From: a virus
DNA length: 23,508 bases
IMG/VR virus record: IMGVR_UViG_3300035698_011096
Coordinates: 1-23,508 of that record
Direction: 5' to 3' (one strand)
Positions 7,701 through 16,235 of the stretch are shown in pieces (positions within the stretch are counted from its first letter, which is position 1; each line of letters opens with the position of its first letter). A program made the translations under genes and the position numbers. The notes under the pieces were generated by a model. The model was not told the DNA's origin. It searched no databases and saw only the letters and a list, made by a program, of their open reading frames with translations.

Positions 7701-9990
7701 ATATATAATTTTCTACACGTTCTTCTGCTGATGAATATTTTACAAAGTTTTCCCAAACAATATCTCCATTAGAACTTGTAAATTGTATATCTAATTTCTT
7801 TAAATCAAATCCACTACCACTTACAAACCGATTAACTAAATCAGTAGATGAGGTTGAACCACTTGCGATTAAATCATCATAAATAAGTAATCCTACATTA
7901 TCGGTAAATTTTTCATTAAAGTTTGGTTGTAATGAGATACATTCTTCAACACTCTCATTAATAACTGTCATTTGTTCAATCAAAGGAATCGATTGAATTT
8001 TGGACATCCAAACTTGTTGGTTTGGTTGAACTGATTTTGGTAGGGGTTCGTATAATTTTAAAACTAAAGTTTTAACTTCTTTAGTTTTTTCTTCTCTACC
8101 GGTTAAAGGGTCTACAACTTTATATTCAGAAAAAGTTTCAGTATCAACTCCCCATGTAGATATTAATTTATTATCACCTTCACCTAAATGTAATAGGTGA
8201 GTTAAATATTTTGAATTTTCTGATTGAAGAATACTTGTATCAAATTGTTTAGAAATTGCCTCACGAATATCTCGTACTACATTTCCTCTACGTAATCTTA
8301 AATTTCCTTTATCAAAGGAAATAGTAATTTCTTCTGTCTTACCAGCAAAAGTAGAATCTCCTTCATCATTATAAGGAATGAATAAAAGTTTGAAATCAAC
8401 TATATCAACCGATTCTGCGAGTGATTTACCAGCTTTGGTTAAAACGTCTTTAACATTTAAAGTAAGTTGTCCTTGAGGATCTCTTTTAGTAGCTAGTTTG
8501 GTTTCATTGGAAATTTTACCAACCCACACATCAACCCAATTGGTATTGATAGATGACCAATTAACTTTGAAATCAACATCATAACCTTTGAAATCTTCAC
8601 CAATAATGTTTTGAGGATATGTGATGTGTGTTATATCCGGTCCTGCGAATGATTGTTTATCTGAAACATTGATAATTACTTTTTTTACATCACCACTTCC
8701 ACCCAAACTTGAAATCGGTTGTAAGTATAATTCAAAGTTTCCAACACCAGAAAAATCTGATTTAGAAAAACTAATTGAACCATTCGCTGATAAAGTTCGG
8801 GTGGTATTGCCCAATGAATATCTTACACTATCTGCATTGGAAGTTGAGTATGATATACCAGGTCCTCCACCAGAAAGGTTATATGTTATGGATGTAGAAC
8901 TTACAGATATACTTGGAACTCCCACAATAGGTGGTTTACTATCAGGTATTATACCTTTACTTGCAGATACATTTAGTGTATATGAAATTCCTGGTTGTAA
9001 GTTATATGATTGTTTTGGAGATGATGATGAAGATAATACAACTCCATTCTTTTTTAAAATATATTGGAAATTGTAATCTGATGAAATTGGTGTTATACTA
9101 AAAACTCCAGTATCATTTGCCTCAAAAACACCCTCTGTTAAATTACCACTATTTCCATCAAATGAATAGTTTAATAAACTTGAAATATTTGAAGAATCAA
9201 ATAACACATCAATTGATACCTTTGGTGTAGGTTGTATTGTATTGGATATATCCCAAATAGAAGTATCCCAATTAATTTGACTGGTAAAGATAGTTCCATT
9301 AACTGTACCAACTACGCTATCATTTTTATAAAGTAAAACAGATGTTCCTGCTCCTGCAGCAATACCCGTATTATCTACTCGTTTTATTTTGTAGATATCT
9401 GGATGTGTTTTACTAGAATAAACTAATTTAAAAATATGACCATCTAATGGTATTGCAGAAATTTGAAAAGGTATAACTGTACGAGTTTCTCTATTACCAT
9501 TTAAATAAACATCCCCTCTATCTGGAGTTTTATTAATAGTAATAGTTACGAGTTTATCAACAAGGGCAGCCTTCACTACATTAGGTTGTACATTGTTTAA
9601 TAGATTATTTAATGCAGCTGTATTTAAATCTCTAAATTCAGGACCATTACCAAATCCAGCATTAACATTTATGTTGAATGCATTATCTGGTAAATCTTTT
9701 ATTTTATCTAAATTAATACTGTAATCGGGTAAGCCAACCAATGGTTGACCAGTAAACCCACTAAAATCCCCAGCTATATTAAGTCCAGGTATTGTAGTAG
9801 TTTGTGTAGTTGTTGGGCTTGATTGTAAGTTTAATGTATTTAGAGGGTCATAGTTAACTCCACTCATTGTATTAGTAAATGTACTAAAATCTGCCCATTG
9901 ATTTATGATAGATACCCAAGACCACCCATTACGAATTTCTCCATTAATAGTACCCGGTGTTTTTGGTTTTGTATTTGGGTCTAATGCCAT
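4735..9990 (-). CDS. Giant baseplate wedge protein, gp7/gpI-like, with LamG-like domain
   Basis: A 1751-residue protein, probably the wedge component equivalent to T4 gp7 or P2 gpI, much enlarged. The N-terminal part has a PEGA-like segment (about residues 150-205, PDRGDVYLNGN) and one or two Ig-like domains (about 355-560). Residues about 890-985 hold a P2-gpI-like stretch: FLYQMLESFGWDAD, then LLKHKGTKRALHALMSCYG. A concanavalin/LamG-like domain follows (about 1010-1170, ending SIDEVRLWTTPL), the kind that binds glycans. A further conserved-looking stretch, LESLVPARAKVAKGLLIEPH, lies near 1435-1455. T4 gp7 is about 1030 residues, so this is a large expansion by inserted domains. The position downstream of gp25 and gp6 fits the W-J-I order of the minimal contractile baseplate. 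It follows the previous gene by 3 bases, with AAAGGA inside that gene's final codons. The gp7 identity is inference. Confidence 0.7.
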   Translation of the reverse strand: MALDPNTKPKTPGTINGEIRNGWSWVSIINQWADFSTFTNTMSGVNYDPLNTLNLQSSPTTTQTTTIPGLNIAGDFSGFTGQPLVGLPDYSINLDKIKDLPDNAFNINVNAGFGNGPEFRDLNTAALNNLLNNVQPNVVKAALVDKLVTITINKTPDRGDVYLNGNRETRTVIPFQISAIPLDGHIFKLVYSSKTHPDIYKIKRVDNTGIAAGAGTSVLLYKNDSVVGTVNGTIFTSQINWDTSIWDISNTIQPTPKVSIDVLFDSSNISSLLNYSFDGNSGNLTEGVFEANDTGVFSITPISSDYNFQYILKKNGVVLSSSSSPKQSYNLQPGISYTLNVSASKGIIPDSKPPIVGVPSISVSSTSITYNLSGGGPGISYSTSNADSVRYSLGNTTRTLSANGSISFSKSDFSGVGNFELYLQPISSLGGSGDVKKVIINVSDKQSFAGPDITHITYPQNIIGEDFKGYDVDFKVNWSSINTNWVDVWVGKISNETKLATKRDPQGQLTLNVKDVLTKAGKSLAESVDIVDFKLLFIPYNDEGDSTFAGKTEEITISFDKGNLRLRRGNVVRDIREAISKQFDTSILQSENSKYLTHLLHLGEGDNKLISTWGVDTETFSEYKVVDPLTGREEKTKEVKTLVLKLYEPLPKSVQPNQQVWMSKIQSIPLIEQMTVINESVEECISLQPNFNEKFTDNVGLLIYDDLIASGSTSSTDLVNRFVSGSGFDLKKLDIQFTSSNGDIVWENFVKYSSAEERVENYIYKLKLIDFYNERIDLVTSGSDYTSSISLLNEKERLESQINGVIVGFDAFEDYLYINQETPSSTDARTYDYNNVNGLVRNLPQHVQDDDEGQEFVLFFHMLGQHFDTLWLYTKALSEKNKLEHKYESGIKDEFLYQMLESFGWDADMGVQSQALWEYAYGNWNANGDERSIDETSSSVSTGKANQNQIWRRILNNLPYLLKHKGTKRALHALMSCYGIPSSMLTVMEFGGPTYVDSSGTTKFTYDDRTAAINIGGSAAITIPWKQYGSDYPNSFEIRLSTEERVDQQIVSGSGWSLHLLKDTGSHAKVELKVLEGSALISQSTNPFPFYNDEFTHITINKSVVGGNDTFEIFAKEGFQERIRNEASASFSVSGTSGWTSGSELVIGGSTLTASIDEVRLWTTPLLESVIDNHTLLPDAINGNHNSASTEDLLLRLDFEYPKNRTILTQAEVIDYISGSVDSGSISFNDVVNDYYINNGQYGYLVTGSVFNKTDDVFISPNPLKTNFIKNVSINSLYSSSFATSSNFDSIVDYPYNYTPYERTVTAQVPSSGFNFSNKVRFEEQYNLDGTEITEDGIGLSYRERSTQKSYDKSPIDSDRLGLFFSPIKEINMDILRSVGPINIDDFIGNPSDDYNDSYKDLTQFREYYFQRYNLNFNEYIQLVRYIDRSLFDQLESLVPARAKVAKGLLIEPHILERSKTKWNRPSGEENYHETTIDTTETTNVTTEINNFLTIVSASDNIHVSTEQSFYDGYVSGGANVSVVSDIFNLDGNIISTDFSNQSGDIRRNEGATMGGFEFNIDAKMTGSADAFYDSTTFTQVGGFGPNDLAVAGFNLFGSGSYSIRTRLDGNGNIVKDRVKVFKIKERYTETEKQQISGYPRTTGSNDQVIYDVVNVDRYNEFVSILPWDADDITNTIDRTVTPLNGTFSTHYRFVEDLSTGLENSYYNGAKQTRLTTLDGGEPVQTFATNPNTLRVSDSGRGSGEPILQID

Positions 9991-9993
9991 TTG

Positions 9994-11583
9994 TTATTTT
10001 TCCTTTATATCTTTTCTTATTGAAATAATTGGTTCTGCACTTATTGATGGTGCGGGTATATTTCTAGTCCCACCACCACTTCTAATAGGAACGTTATTTA
10101 TTGAAGTACCTGATAGTGGAAGACTTCCGGGTAGTATGGATAAATCACCAGTTCCATTTACTAATAAACTACTTGGATTTAATATTCGTTCGGTTGTTTG
10201 ATTATTTACAATCTGTGCAACTCCGCCAACATTTATCATTGGAAGTGCATCATCAAATCCACTACCGCGAACTTTAATATCTGCAACATTATCAAATAAC
10301 TCTATTGGTTTTTCTTTTTTTATTGGTGGGTAAATACAAACACCTTCTAATCCATAATTCAATGCATTAGGGTCATTACATAACACCGGTTTTGGTGGTG
10401 GTGGTGGATCTTGTCTTACTTCCTCTTGTTTTGGTTGAACAACTACTTTAGTTTGTTTAGCGGGTTCATCAATTACCACATTTTCAGAAATATTTGGAAA
10501 TACACATAAATCCTCTCTACTAATAGTAGCATTTGGATTGTAGTTCATAGCAGATGGATTCATACACCCAACTATTTGTGCAACTACACTTGGTGGTATT
10601 GTTGATGTATAATTTTGATTACTTGTTACTGTTTTCAAAATCTCCCCAACTTTATCTAAAGTTTCTTGTTGTTCAATGGTTAAAGAAGTTTCTTCTTGTA
10701 CATTTCTTTTTGGTAAATAATACTCAATACAATTACCAATGATTGTGGTTACTGTATTCATAATCTCATTTGTATCGTAACATAATTGAGGTTCGGTACT
10801 TTTTGGTTGTCCAAAATTATTTGAAAGAATATTATACTCTCTATTGTTTTTATAATGATTTACTGCTTGTACAAACTTTTCTTTTACATTTTGTAAATAT
10901 AATTCAAAGTTTTGAATTTTGAATTCTTCAATAATTAGATTGATATAATTCTGACCAGATTCAACAGTACCTTTTAAGGTTAACATATTTTCTAATGCCG
11001 TCTGAACATTAAATTGTTCTACAAATTCATCTAAAAATGGAAGAACATCTCCACCAAATGTTTTACCTTGAATTAAACATTCGTATCTTTCATTTAAATC
11101 AGAATTAGGTTTGCCGGTTTCATCAATGGTTGGTAAAATTCTAATCTCGGTTCTTGAAGGAGAAATCTCATGTATCCAAGTAGTATCGTTTTCTCTACCA
11201 TCAGAACCCAATCTTCGGTTTAATAAAGAAATTTGAGATTTGAATATTCCATTAGAATATCCTGCCTCTTTAATTAATTTTTCAACATCTACAAAGAATT
11301 CTTCTGATTGATTTGATTTTATATTTTTTTGATTTAGTTGAGTTTTACCAAAGTAATCTTTTTTGGTATCATCGTTATACTCAATATATCTTGCAGTTTT
11401 ACCTTTGGCAGATTCTTGTGGTAAAGGGTTATCATTTGAATCATATAAAACAAACTCAATAGTATCACCTATATTAATACCAAAATAACCTTTGGAGATT
11501 TCTCTCTCAAAGATTTTTCTATCCTTATCATCAACAAGGTATCCTTTGGTATCTTCTATTTTTTTAAAGTTATCTATTGCCAT
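9994..11583 (-). CDS. Baseplate-region structural protein with two Cys-rich GC-xP-A-NY repeats
   Basis: A 529-residue protein with three parts. Residues 1-320 form a mixed or helical region I do not recognise. Residues 339-363 and 401-419 hold two degenerate copies of a Cys-framed repeat, GCMNPSAMNYNPNAT...C and LCNDPNALNYG...C, joined by a linker with a run of five prolines (393-397). Residues 420-529 are glycine- and proline-rich and probably flexible. The repeat matches the GC-T-DP-A-NY-P-AT-DDGSC unit common in secreted Bacteroidetes proteins, so it is a host-like module in a phage protein. The gene is inside the baseplate operon, 3 bases after the coiled-coil gene and 3 bases before the giant protein, so a baseplate or fibre-attachment role is likely. 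Like its upstream neighbour it starts MAIDN. There is no clear ribosome binding site, suggesting translational coupling. Confidence 0.7.
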   Translation of the reverse strand: MAIDNFKKIEDTKGYLVDDKDRKIFEREISKGYFGINIGDTIEFVLYDSNDNPLPQESAKGKTARYIEYNDDTKKDYFGKTQLNQKNIKSNQSEEFFVDVEKLIKEAGYSNGIFKSQISLLNRRLGSDGRENDTTWIHEISPSRTEIRILPTIDETGKPNSDLNERYECLIQGKTFGGDVLPFLDEFVEQFNVQTALENMLTLKGTVESGQNYINLIIEEFKIQNFELYLQNVKEKFVQAVNHYKNNREYNILSNNFGQPKSTEPQLCYDTNEIMNTVTTIIGNCIEYYLPKRNVQEETSLTIEQQETLDKVGEILKTVTSNQNYTSTIPPSVVAQIVGCMNPSAMNYNPNATISREDLCVFPNISENVVIDEPAKQTKVVVQPKQEEVRQDPPPPPKPVLCNDPNALNYGLEGVCIYPPIKKEKPIELFDNVADIKVRGSGFDDALPMINVGGVAQIVNNQTTERILNPSSLLVNGTGDLSILPGSLPLSGTSINNVPIRSGGGTRNIPAPSISAEPIISIRKDIKEK

Positions 11584-11586
11584 TTG

Positions 11587-12699
11587 TTATCCGTTATTTT
11601 TTCTAACACCCCAAGTTGATGTACCAGTCGCAGTAGTACCATCATCATAAGTTACAGTTATAGTAAAGTCTCCAGTATATGTGTTTCTATCTATGTCACG
11701 ATCCGCAAATTTAGTACTGAAAAATAAATCATAACTTTCTTTTGCACCAACCTCAATATCAGTTGTTTTAGTTTTGGAAGGATTACCACCATCGGTAAAT
11801 CCTATAATAGAAGAAACTGAACCTATTCTTAATGGATTGGTTGATATAGATAATTTGTTAATTTTCACCGTATCATCTCGTAAGTTTTGAATTGTAATCT
11901 TACCAGCCTTACCACTTTGTTTAGGATTATTTCTTGATGTTGTAAATCCAATATCTTGAGAATCCCATGCTGCATCAGTTTTTCCTTCTTGTTCAACTCC
12001 ATAGAAGAATTCATTATCAGAACCAGGTTTCAATCCTGCAGCCGCAGCGGATGATTCTGCTGCTGCTCCACTTAATTGTGATTGTAATAACCCAACCATA
12101 GAACGTAAAGATTCTTTTTGTGCAATCAAACCTTCTGTTTGGGCTTTAAGAGAAACTCTCTCAATCCCTTCTTTAGTTGATTTTACGATTGCGGTAGAGA
12201 AATCTTGTAATATAGTTGTATATCTATCATTGGTGGACTGTGCTTCGTTTTGAGCGGCCGCTGTTTGTAATGCTAGTGCATCCAATTGAATTAACAAAGA
12301 TTGAACTTGTGCTTCTAATGAAGCAACTTGAGAACGTAAATCTCTGGTAATAACTCTTTCAGCAGCAAGTTGAGCAGAAACATCTAAGAATCTCTGTCTC
12401 ATATCCTCAAATACTGGTCTTGGAACAACATCAGGACTTTCTGGTCTTGGGTCTGTAATTAACTCATCAACAATAGTATCTACTGATTTTTTGAGTTCTT
12501 CCTCATTGTATTTGGGTTTTTCAATTCTACCAATTAATTCACCATCTCTCTCACCTTTGATGTGTTCGTATGGTTCAGTTAAAACCTGTTTAGAACTAAT
12601 GGTAAATGTATGATTGCCCGATACTTCATCTTTGGAGACGATAGCACGAGAACCACTACTGATTAACTCACCTATTCTAAATTGATTATCAATTGCCAT
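11587..12699 (-). CDS. Coiled-coil virion protein with C-terminal beta-sandwich
   Basis: A 370-residue protein of unknown family. Residues 1-65 look globular (MAIDNQFRIG). Residues about 97-215 form a long alpha-helical coiled coil with heptad-like leucines (LRSQVASLEAQVQSLLIQLD), ending in an alanine-rich stretch. Residues about 262-366 look like a beta-sandwich with an aspartate/glycine turn (FTITVTYDDGTTATGTSTWG). This build is typical of a trimeric fibre or whisker: head domain, coiled-coil shaft, beta-rich tip. It sits in the baseplate operon, 3 bases from each neighbour, with no evident ribosome binding site. A short fibre or baseplate-attached rod is my inference. The protein has no recognisable T4 homologue. 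Confidence 0.7.
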   Translation of the reverse strand: MAIDNQFRIGELISSGSRAIVSKDEVSGNHTFTISSKQVLTEPYEHIKGERDGELIGRIEKPKYNEEELKKSVDTIVDELITDPRPESPDVVPRPVFEDMRQRFLDVSAQLAAERVITRDLRSQVASLEAQVQSLLIQLDALALQTAAAQNEAQSTNDRYTTILQDFSTAIVKSTKEGIERVSLKAQTEGLIAQKESLRSMVGLLQSQLSGAAAESSAAAAGLKPGSDNEFFYGVEQEGKTDAAWDSQDIGFTTSRNNPKQSGKAGKITIQNLRDDTVKINKLSISTNPLRIGSVSSIIGFTDGGNPSKTKTTDIEVGAKESYDLFFSTKFADRDIDRNTYTGDFTITVTYDDGTTATGTSTWGVRKNNG

Positions 12700-12702
12700 T
12701 TA

Positions 12703-13761
12703 TTATTTTTCTACTATAAAAGTTAAATCTTTATCTTCAAAATATTCAATTACACCATCTCTATCAACTTTGATTTCTAAATAATAATCTCGTTGAGTTT
12801 CCCAATTTTTCAAATTAAGTTTAAAGAAGTTTCCATTTGAATCACATGATACTTTTGTATAATCTGAAAATGGAACTATAATCTCATCTGTAATAATATC
12901 TTTTACTTGATAATAAGTAGTTGAAGGTAAGAATTTTACATCGTTGTAAGCGTATAGATTGGTATATGTTTTAAGTGGATACTTCTCTCTACCGAACACT
13001 CTAATCTCAGGTGAACTACCAACTCTATATCTTGTTTTTAATCTCTTAAACGTTACGTGAATATCATCCTCGGTTAAAGGAGTAAGAGAACCAGTCTCAA
13101 ATGTAGAATCATCCCAACCAATTCTAATTTTTGGTTGGTAGATAGTATTTGTTTCTTTAGAAAAGAATTTTAATTGTCCGTAATCTTCGGTATCATTTTC
13201 TAAAACAGAATCGTGTTTTAATATCCAACCTTCGTTTGGAATAGAACCATCTAACCAACTTGTCATTGGAGTAAGAACATCCATAACGATATCAGAAGAT
13301 TCGTAAGAAAAAGATTGAGATGCAGCTGAACCAGTAAACCAAGTTCCACCCTTACCATTAAAAGAACCAGTCGTTCCACTAATGTATTCTCCTTCTAACC
13401 AATTTACACCAGTTGTTTTAGAACTCCAATTTACACCATCGGTAGATATTTCATCGAAACGAGTTCCAATTCCCATATCCCATTCTTGCCAGATTGGGTG
13501 TGCGAAGATTGTATAATCAACTGGTATTTCAGATGATTCACATTCACGAAGAATTAATTCTGCAGAACTCATAGTAACATCCCCACTAAAAAGTGAAGAT
13601 GATAGTGATGTAATATCAAACTTAATTAATGAATGTGCAATATCTTTTAGGTTTCCATAATAAGTTTTGGAAATTTCTAATATTTCATCTAACCCAGTAT
13701 TCTGACTAGGTTGTTGTAAGTATATTGATGCATCTTTGGATGCGGTTAAAAACTGATACAT
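12703..13761 (-). CDS. Baseplate-region protein with DNRLRE/CBM-like domain
   Basis: A 352-residue protein. Residues about 9-105 fit the DNRLRE-type carbohydrate-binding fold: DASIYL at the start, SLIKFDITSL near 44-53, SSAELILRE near 65-73 and IWQEWDMGIGT near 90-100. In bacteria such domains sit in secreted polysaccharide-active enzymes and surface proteins. The C-terminal half (240-352) is another beta-rich region without a name I can give. Its ATG overlaps the gp6 stop as TAATG, so it is translationally coupled to the wedge protein and is probably made in similar amounts. A receptor-binding or baseplate-decoration role is inferred. I see no catalytic motif and do not call it an enzyme. 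Confidence 0.7.
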   Translation of the reverse strand: MYQFLTASKDASIYLQQPSQNTGLDEILEISKTYYGNLKDIAHSLIKFDITSLSSSLFSGDVTMSSAELILRECESSEIPVDYTIFAHPIWQEWDMGIGTRFDEISTDGVNWSSKTTGVNWLEGEYISGTTGSFNGKGGTWFTGSAASQSFSYESSDIVMDVLTPMTSWLDGSIPNEGWILKHDSVLENDTEDYGQLKFFSKETNTIYQPKIRIGWDDSTFETGSLTPLTEDDIHVTFKRLKTRYRVGSSPEIRVFGREKYPLKTYTNLYAYNDVKFLPSTTYYQVKDIITDEIIVPFSDYTKVSCDSNGNFFKLNLKNWETQRDYYLEIKVDRDGVIEYFEDKDLTFIVEK

Positions 13762-15785
13762 TAAACAACCCTCCCTTGTATATCTTTATTTGGATATTTC
13801 ACTTCAAAAACCGAAGGGTCTAATGAAGGATATACCATTTTATTTTTTGTTGCGTTTTGAATATTGTAACTAACGTTTGAATAATTACCACCACATTTAT
13901 TGGTTACTTCACATTTAGGAACCGATTGAACTCCTTCAACTCCTGCAATAATTAATTCTAATTCAGAAAGGTTTATCGGCATGTTAAAAGTCCAATCATC
14001 AATGTTTAAGTAATTTTTGATTTCCGTTATACACTTAACAAGAACTTCTTGTTTATTATATCCACCATATACTCTGATTTCAAAATCCACACCAATGTTG
14101 ATGATGAACCCATTTAATATATTTACACCATCGGTTAATAATCTATACTCACCTAAATAAGTTTTTAAATTTTCTTTAACCGCTCTATTTAATAAATTCA
14201 AATTTTTGTTTGAATTATATCCTAACACATATAAGTTTATTGCAAGAGGATTATTCTTTTCTTTTGAATCAGTTTGTTTACCAATTAAGAAGGTATTTAC
14301 TTCGTTTTTAATTTCTTGTTCTGATAAATCTCTTTCTTTTAAAGAAGTTACCAAATCAGTAAATTCTTGTAATGAATTTGGGTTTGATAAAATAGATGCA
14401 GGAGAATTATTATCTAACTCACCATCGGGTGCGCAAAATACTTTTGCAATTCCACCATATTTTGCTGGTAGAGATAATGCTCTTACTTGATAATCTTTAC
14501 GAGTTACTGCTCTGTTTTGAGAACCAAAATTTGCTAAAGCATTCTGTCTAATTTCTTCTAAAGTTTCTATACCACGTCCACCAACAGCAGGTTCTTCATT
14601 ATCAACCGCAACCGATGATTTACAAAAATTGTATAAAGGTATTAAATCTTGGTCAAACGTAGTTATATCTTCATCAAATGAAATAGATGATATTCTTGTT
14701 AAATTATTTTTTGATACATTTGAAGATATCCCACCACCAACTAAATAAGAAACTGTTAGTGTTGTATTAGATGGAGATTGACCATATGAATTTGTTTTCA
14801 AAAAGTTAGCAGGGTCGAATGATGCTCCTAATTTATTAATAGAAGAATTTAATCCAAGACCTACATTTTTGAAATTAGGTATTAGAGTTTCATCATTACT
14901 ATTTTCACCTCCACCAAATATTAATGAAGTTGTTCCATCTGTATTTATTTTTCTAACAAATCTACGAGATGTTTTAACCAATTTTAAAACACTTGGAACA
15001 GAATTTTTGAATTGTGATAAATCTTTATCAAATTGTTCTGTGTTTGGATAATCTACATAAACCATATCTTGTGCAAGATAAGGAACTTCATACCATTTGT
15101 TACCACTTGAATCACGAACATCGTAAATATCAACAACGTTTGTATCAGAGATATTTATTTGAGAAAATTCTTGAGAAGTACCAAATGTTTGTGTTTGGGT
15201 TTTTAATTCAGCAGAAATACAATTAACATATTTTTTTACCAAATATAACGATGGATAATTTGTGAGAGAATCTCTTTCATAAATAGTAATTTCTCTATCA
15301 TTTGAATCAGAAAAATCTACAACATCTGTTGTTCTAAATTGTACTCCATTATTTGATTCAACACCCAATCCTTCTTTTAATCTTAAATAAAAATTCGCAT
15401 CTGGTTCAAAATTATCACCAGTACCACTTGACCTTCTTTTACTTGGTACCAATTGGAATACCGATAATCTTGTCAATGCGGGTGAAGTTACTTTGGGTTT
15501 ATATCCAAGTACATTTGCTAGTTCAATAACACTTTCAGAATCCTCTGCTGTTGTTATTAATGATTCTTTTAAGGTATCATCAATGTAATATCCAAGAACA
15601 TCTCCTAAGTAAGATGCCATTTCGATAAACATCATACCTGGTGATGATTCATTAAAATCAGTATAGGTTTGTGGGAAATATGTTTTAGCGTACTCAATTA
15701 GATTTTGTCTAAATTGCCCAAAATCTTTATTGAGATATTTTATATCCCTACCTCTATTTTTTTTATTTGTGGTGTTAAGTGCCAT
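13761..15785 (-). CDS. 6: Baseplate wedge protein gp6 (P2 gpJ family)
   Basis: A 674-residue protein, close to T4 gp6 (about 660). It begins with a helical segment containing YFPQTYTDFNESSPGMMFIE, characteristic of gp6/J proteins. Near residues 405-440 it has ETLEEIRQNALANF followed by AVTRKDYQVRALSLP, a very recognisable gp6 pair. The C-terminal third holds the usual alternating domain ending SELELIIAGVEGVQSVP. In T4, gp6 dimers link neighbouring wedges into the inner baseplate ring together with gp7 and gp25. It lies directly after gp25 with a 4-base gap, the same order as in P2 (W then J), and its stop overlaps the next start. This is one of the firmest assignments in the window. Confidence 0.92.
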   Translation of the reverse strand: MALNTTNKKNRGRDIKYLNKDFGQFRQNLIEYAKTYFPQTYTDFNESSPGMMFIEMASYLGDVLGYYIDDTLKESLITTAEDSESVIELANVLGYKPKVTSPALTRLSVFQLVPSKRRSSGTGDNFEPDANFYLRLKEGLGVESNNGVQFRTTDVVDFSDSNDREITIYERDSLTNYPSLYLVKKYVNCISAELKTQTQTFGTSQEFSQINISDTNVVDIYDVRDSSGNKWYEVPYLAQDMVYVDYPNTEQFDKDLSQFKNSVPSVLKLVKTSRRFVRKINTDGTTSLIFGGGENSNDETLIPNFKNVGLGLNSSINKLGASFDPANFLKTNSYGQSPSNTTLTVSYLVGGGISSNVSKNNLTRISSISFDEDITTFDQDLIPLYNFCKSSVAVDNEEPAVGGRGIETLEEIRQNALANFGSQNRAVTRKDYQVRALSLPAKYGGIAKVFCAPDGELDNNSPASILSNPNSLQEFTDLVTSLKERDLSEQEIKNEVNTFLIGKQTDSKEKNNPLAINLYVLGYNSNKNLNLLNRAVKENLKTYLGEYRLLTDGVNILNGFIINIGVDFEIRVYGGYNKQEVLVKCITEIKNYLNIDDWTFNMPINLSELELIIAGVEGVQSVPKCEVTNKCGGNYSNVSYNIQNATKNKMVYPSLDPSVFEVKYPNKDIQGRVV

Positions 15786-15789
15786 TATA

Positions 15790-16221
15790 TTATCCCTGTA
15801 CTGTAAATGTTAGTTCTTGTGTTTCTATATTATTACCAACGGTGAATTCAATTTTCATACCAGCGGTATGCCTATCTTTCATTTCATCACTCATATCAAC
15901 TTCAATATTTTCAACTGTAATGTATGGTAACCAAAAACTTACAGAGTTGGTAATCATTTCTTGTAATTTTTGCTCAAATGAGTTATCCATTGGTTCAAAC
16001 AATAGTGAGTGAAGACCTGTTCCAAATTGTGGTTGCATTACACGTTCACCTCTTTTTGTTAAAAGTAGATTTCTTAAATTAGCTTTTGCAGCATCAAGAG
16101 ATGTAAATGTTTGTTCAAACATAGCATTCCCTCGTTTTGTTGGAGAGGTAATACCATATGCAACTGAATCAAATTCTGTTTCAGTATCCTTAATTACTTT
16201 TCTACCAATTACGTAAGCCAC
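15790..16221 (-). CDS. 25: Baseplate wedge protein gp25 (GPW/gp25 family)
   Basis: A 143-residue protein (T4 gp25 is 132). The family core is clear: LLLTKRGERVMQPQFGTG (residues 52-69) followed by LHSLLFEP, including the conserved E of the RGER segment. In contractile tails gp25 starts sheath polymerisation and forms the wedge core with gp6 and gp7. The start is GTG at 16221-16219, supported by a good AAGGAG site 7 bases upstream; the reading MAYVIGRKVI from that GTG is a normal family N-terminus. The ribosome binding site shares bases with the stop codon of the preceding gene, so the two are coupled. Confidence 0.93.
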   Translation of the reverse strand: MAYVIGRKVIKDTETEFDSVAYGITSPTKRGNAMFEQTFTSLDAAKANLRNLLLTKRGERVMQPQFGTGLHSLLFEPMDNSFEQKLQEMITNSVSFWLPYITVENIEVDMSDEMKDRHTAGMKIEFTVGNNIETQELTFTVQG

Positions 16222-16228
16222 CTATAAT

Positions 16229-16235
16229 CTCCTTA
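16229..16235 (-). promoter_or_regulatory. Ribosome binding site that fixes the GTG start of gp25
   Basis: TAAGGAG on the minus strand, 7 bases before the GTG. Its first three bases are the stop codon of the upstream gene. This is one of the strongest binding sites in the window and justifies choosing the non-ATG start. Confidence 0.75.

Noticed and set aside
8621-9076. 151-residue open frame on the plus strand inside the giant baseplate gene
   Set aside because: It lies wholly antisense to a well-supported gene, has no promoter box or ribosome binding site, and its composition looks like the complement of a Ser/Gly-rich protein.
14206-16012. Several plus-strand open frames of 60-94 residues opposite gp6 and gp25
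   Set aside because: All are antisense to firmly assigned genes and show no recognisable motifs or start signals.
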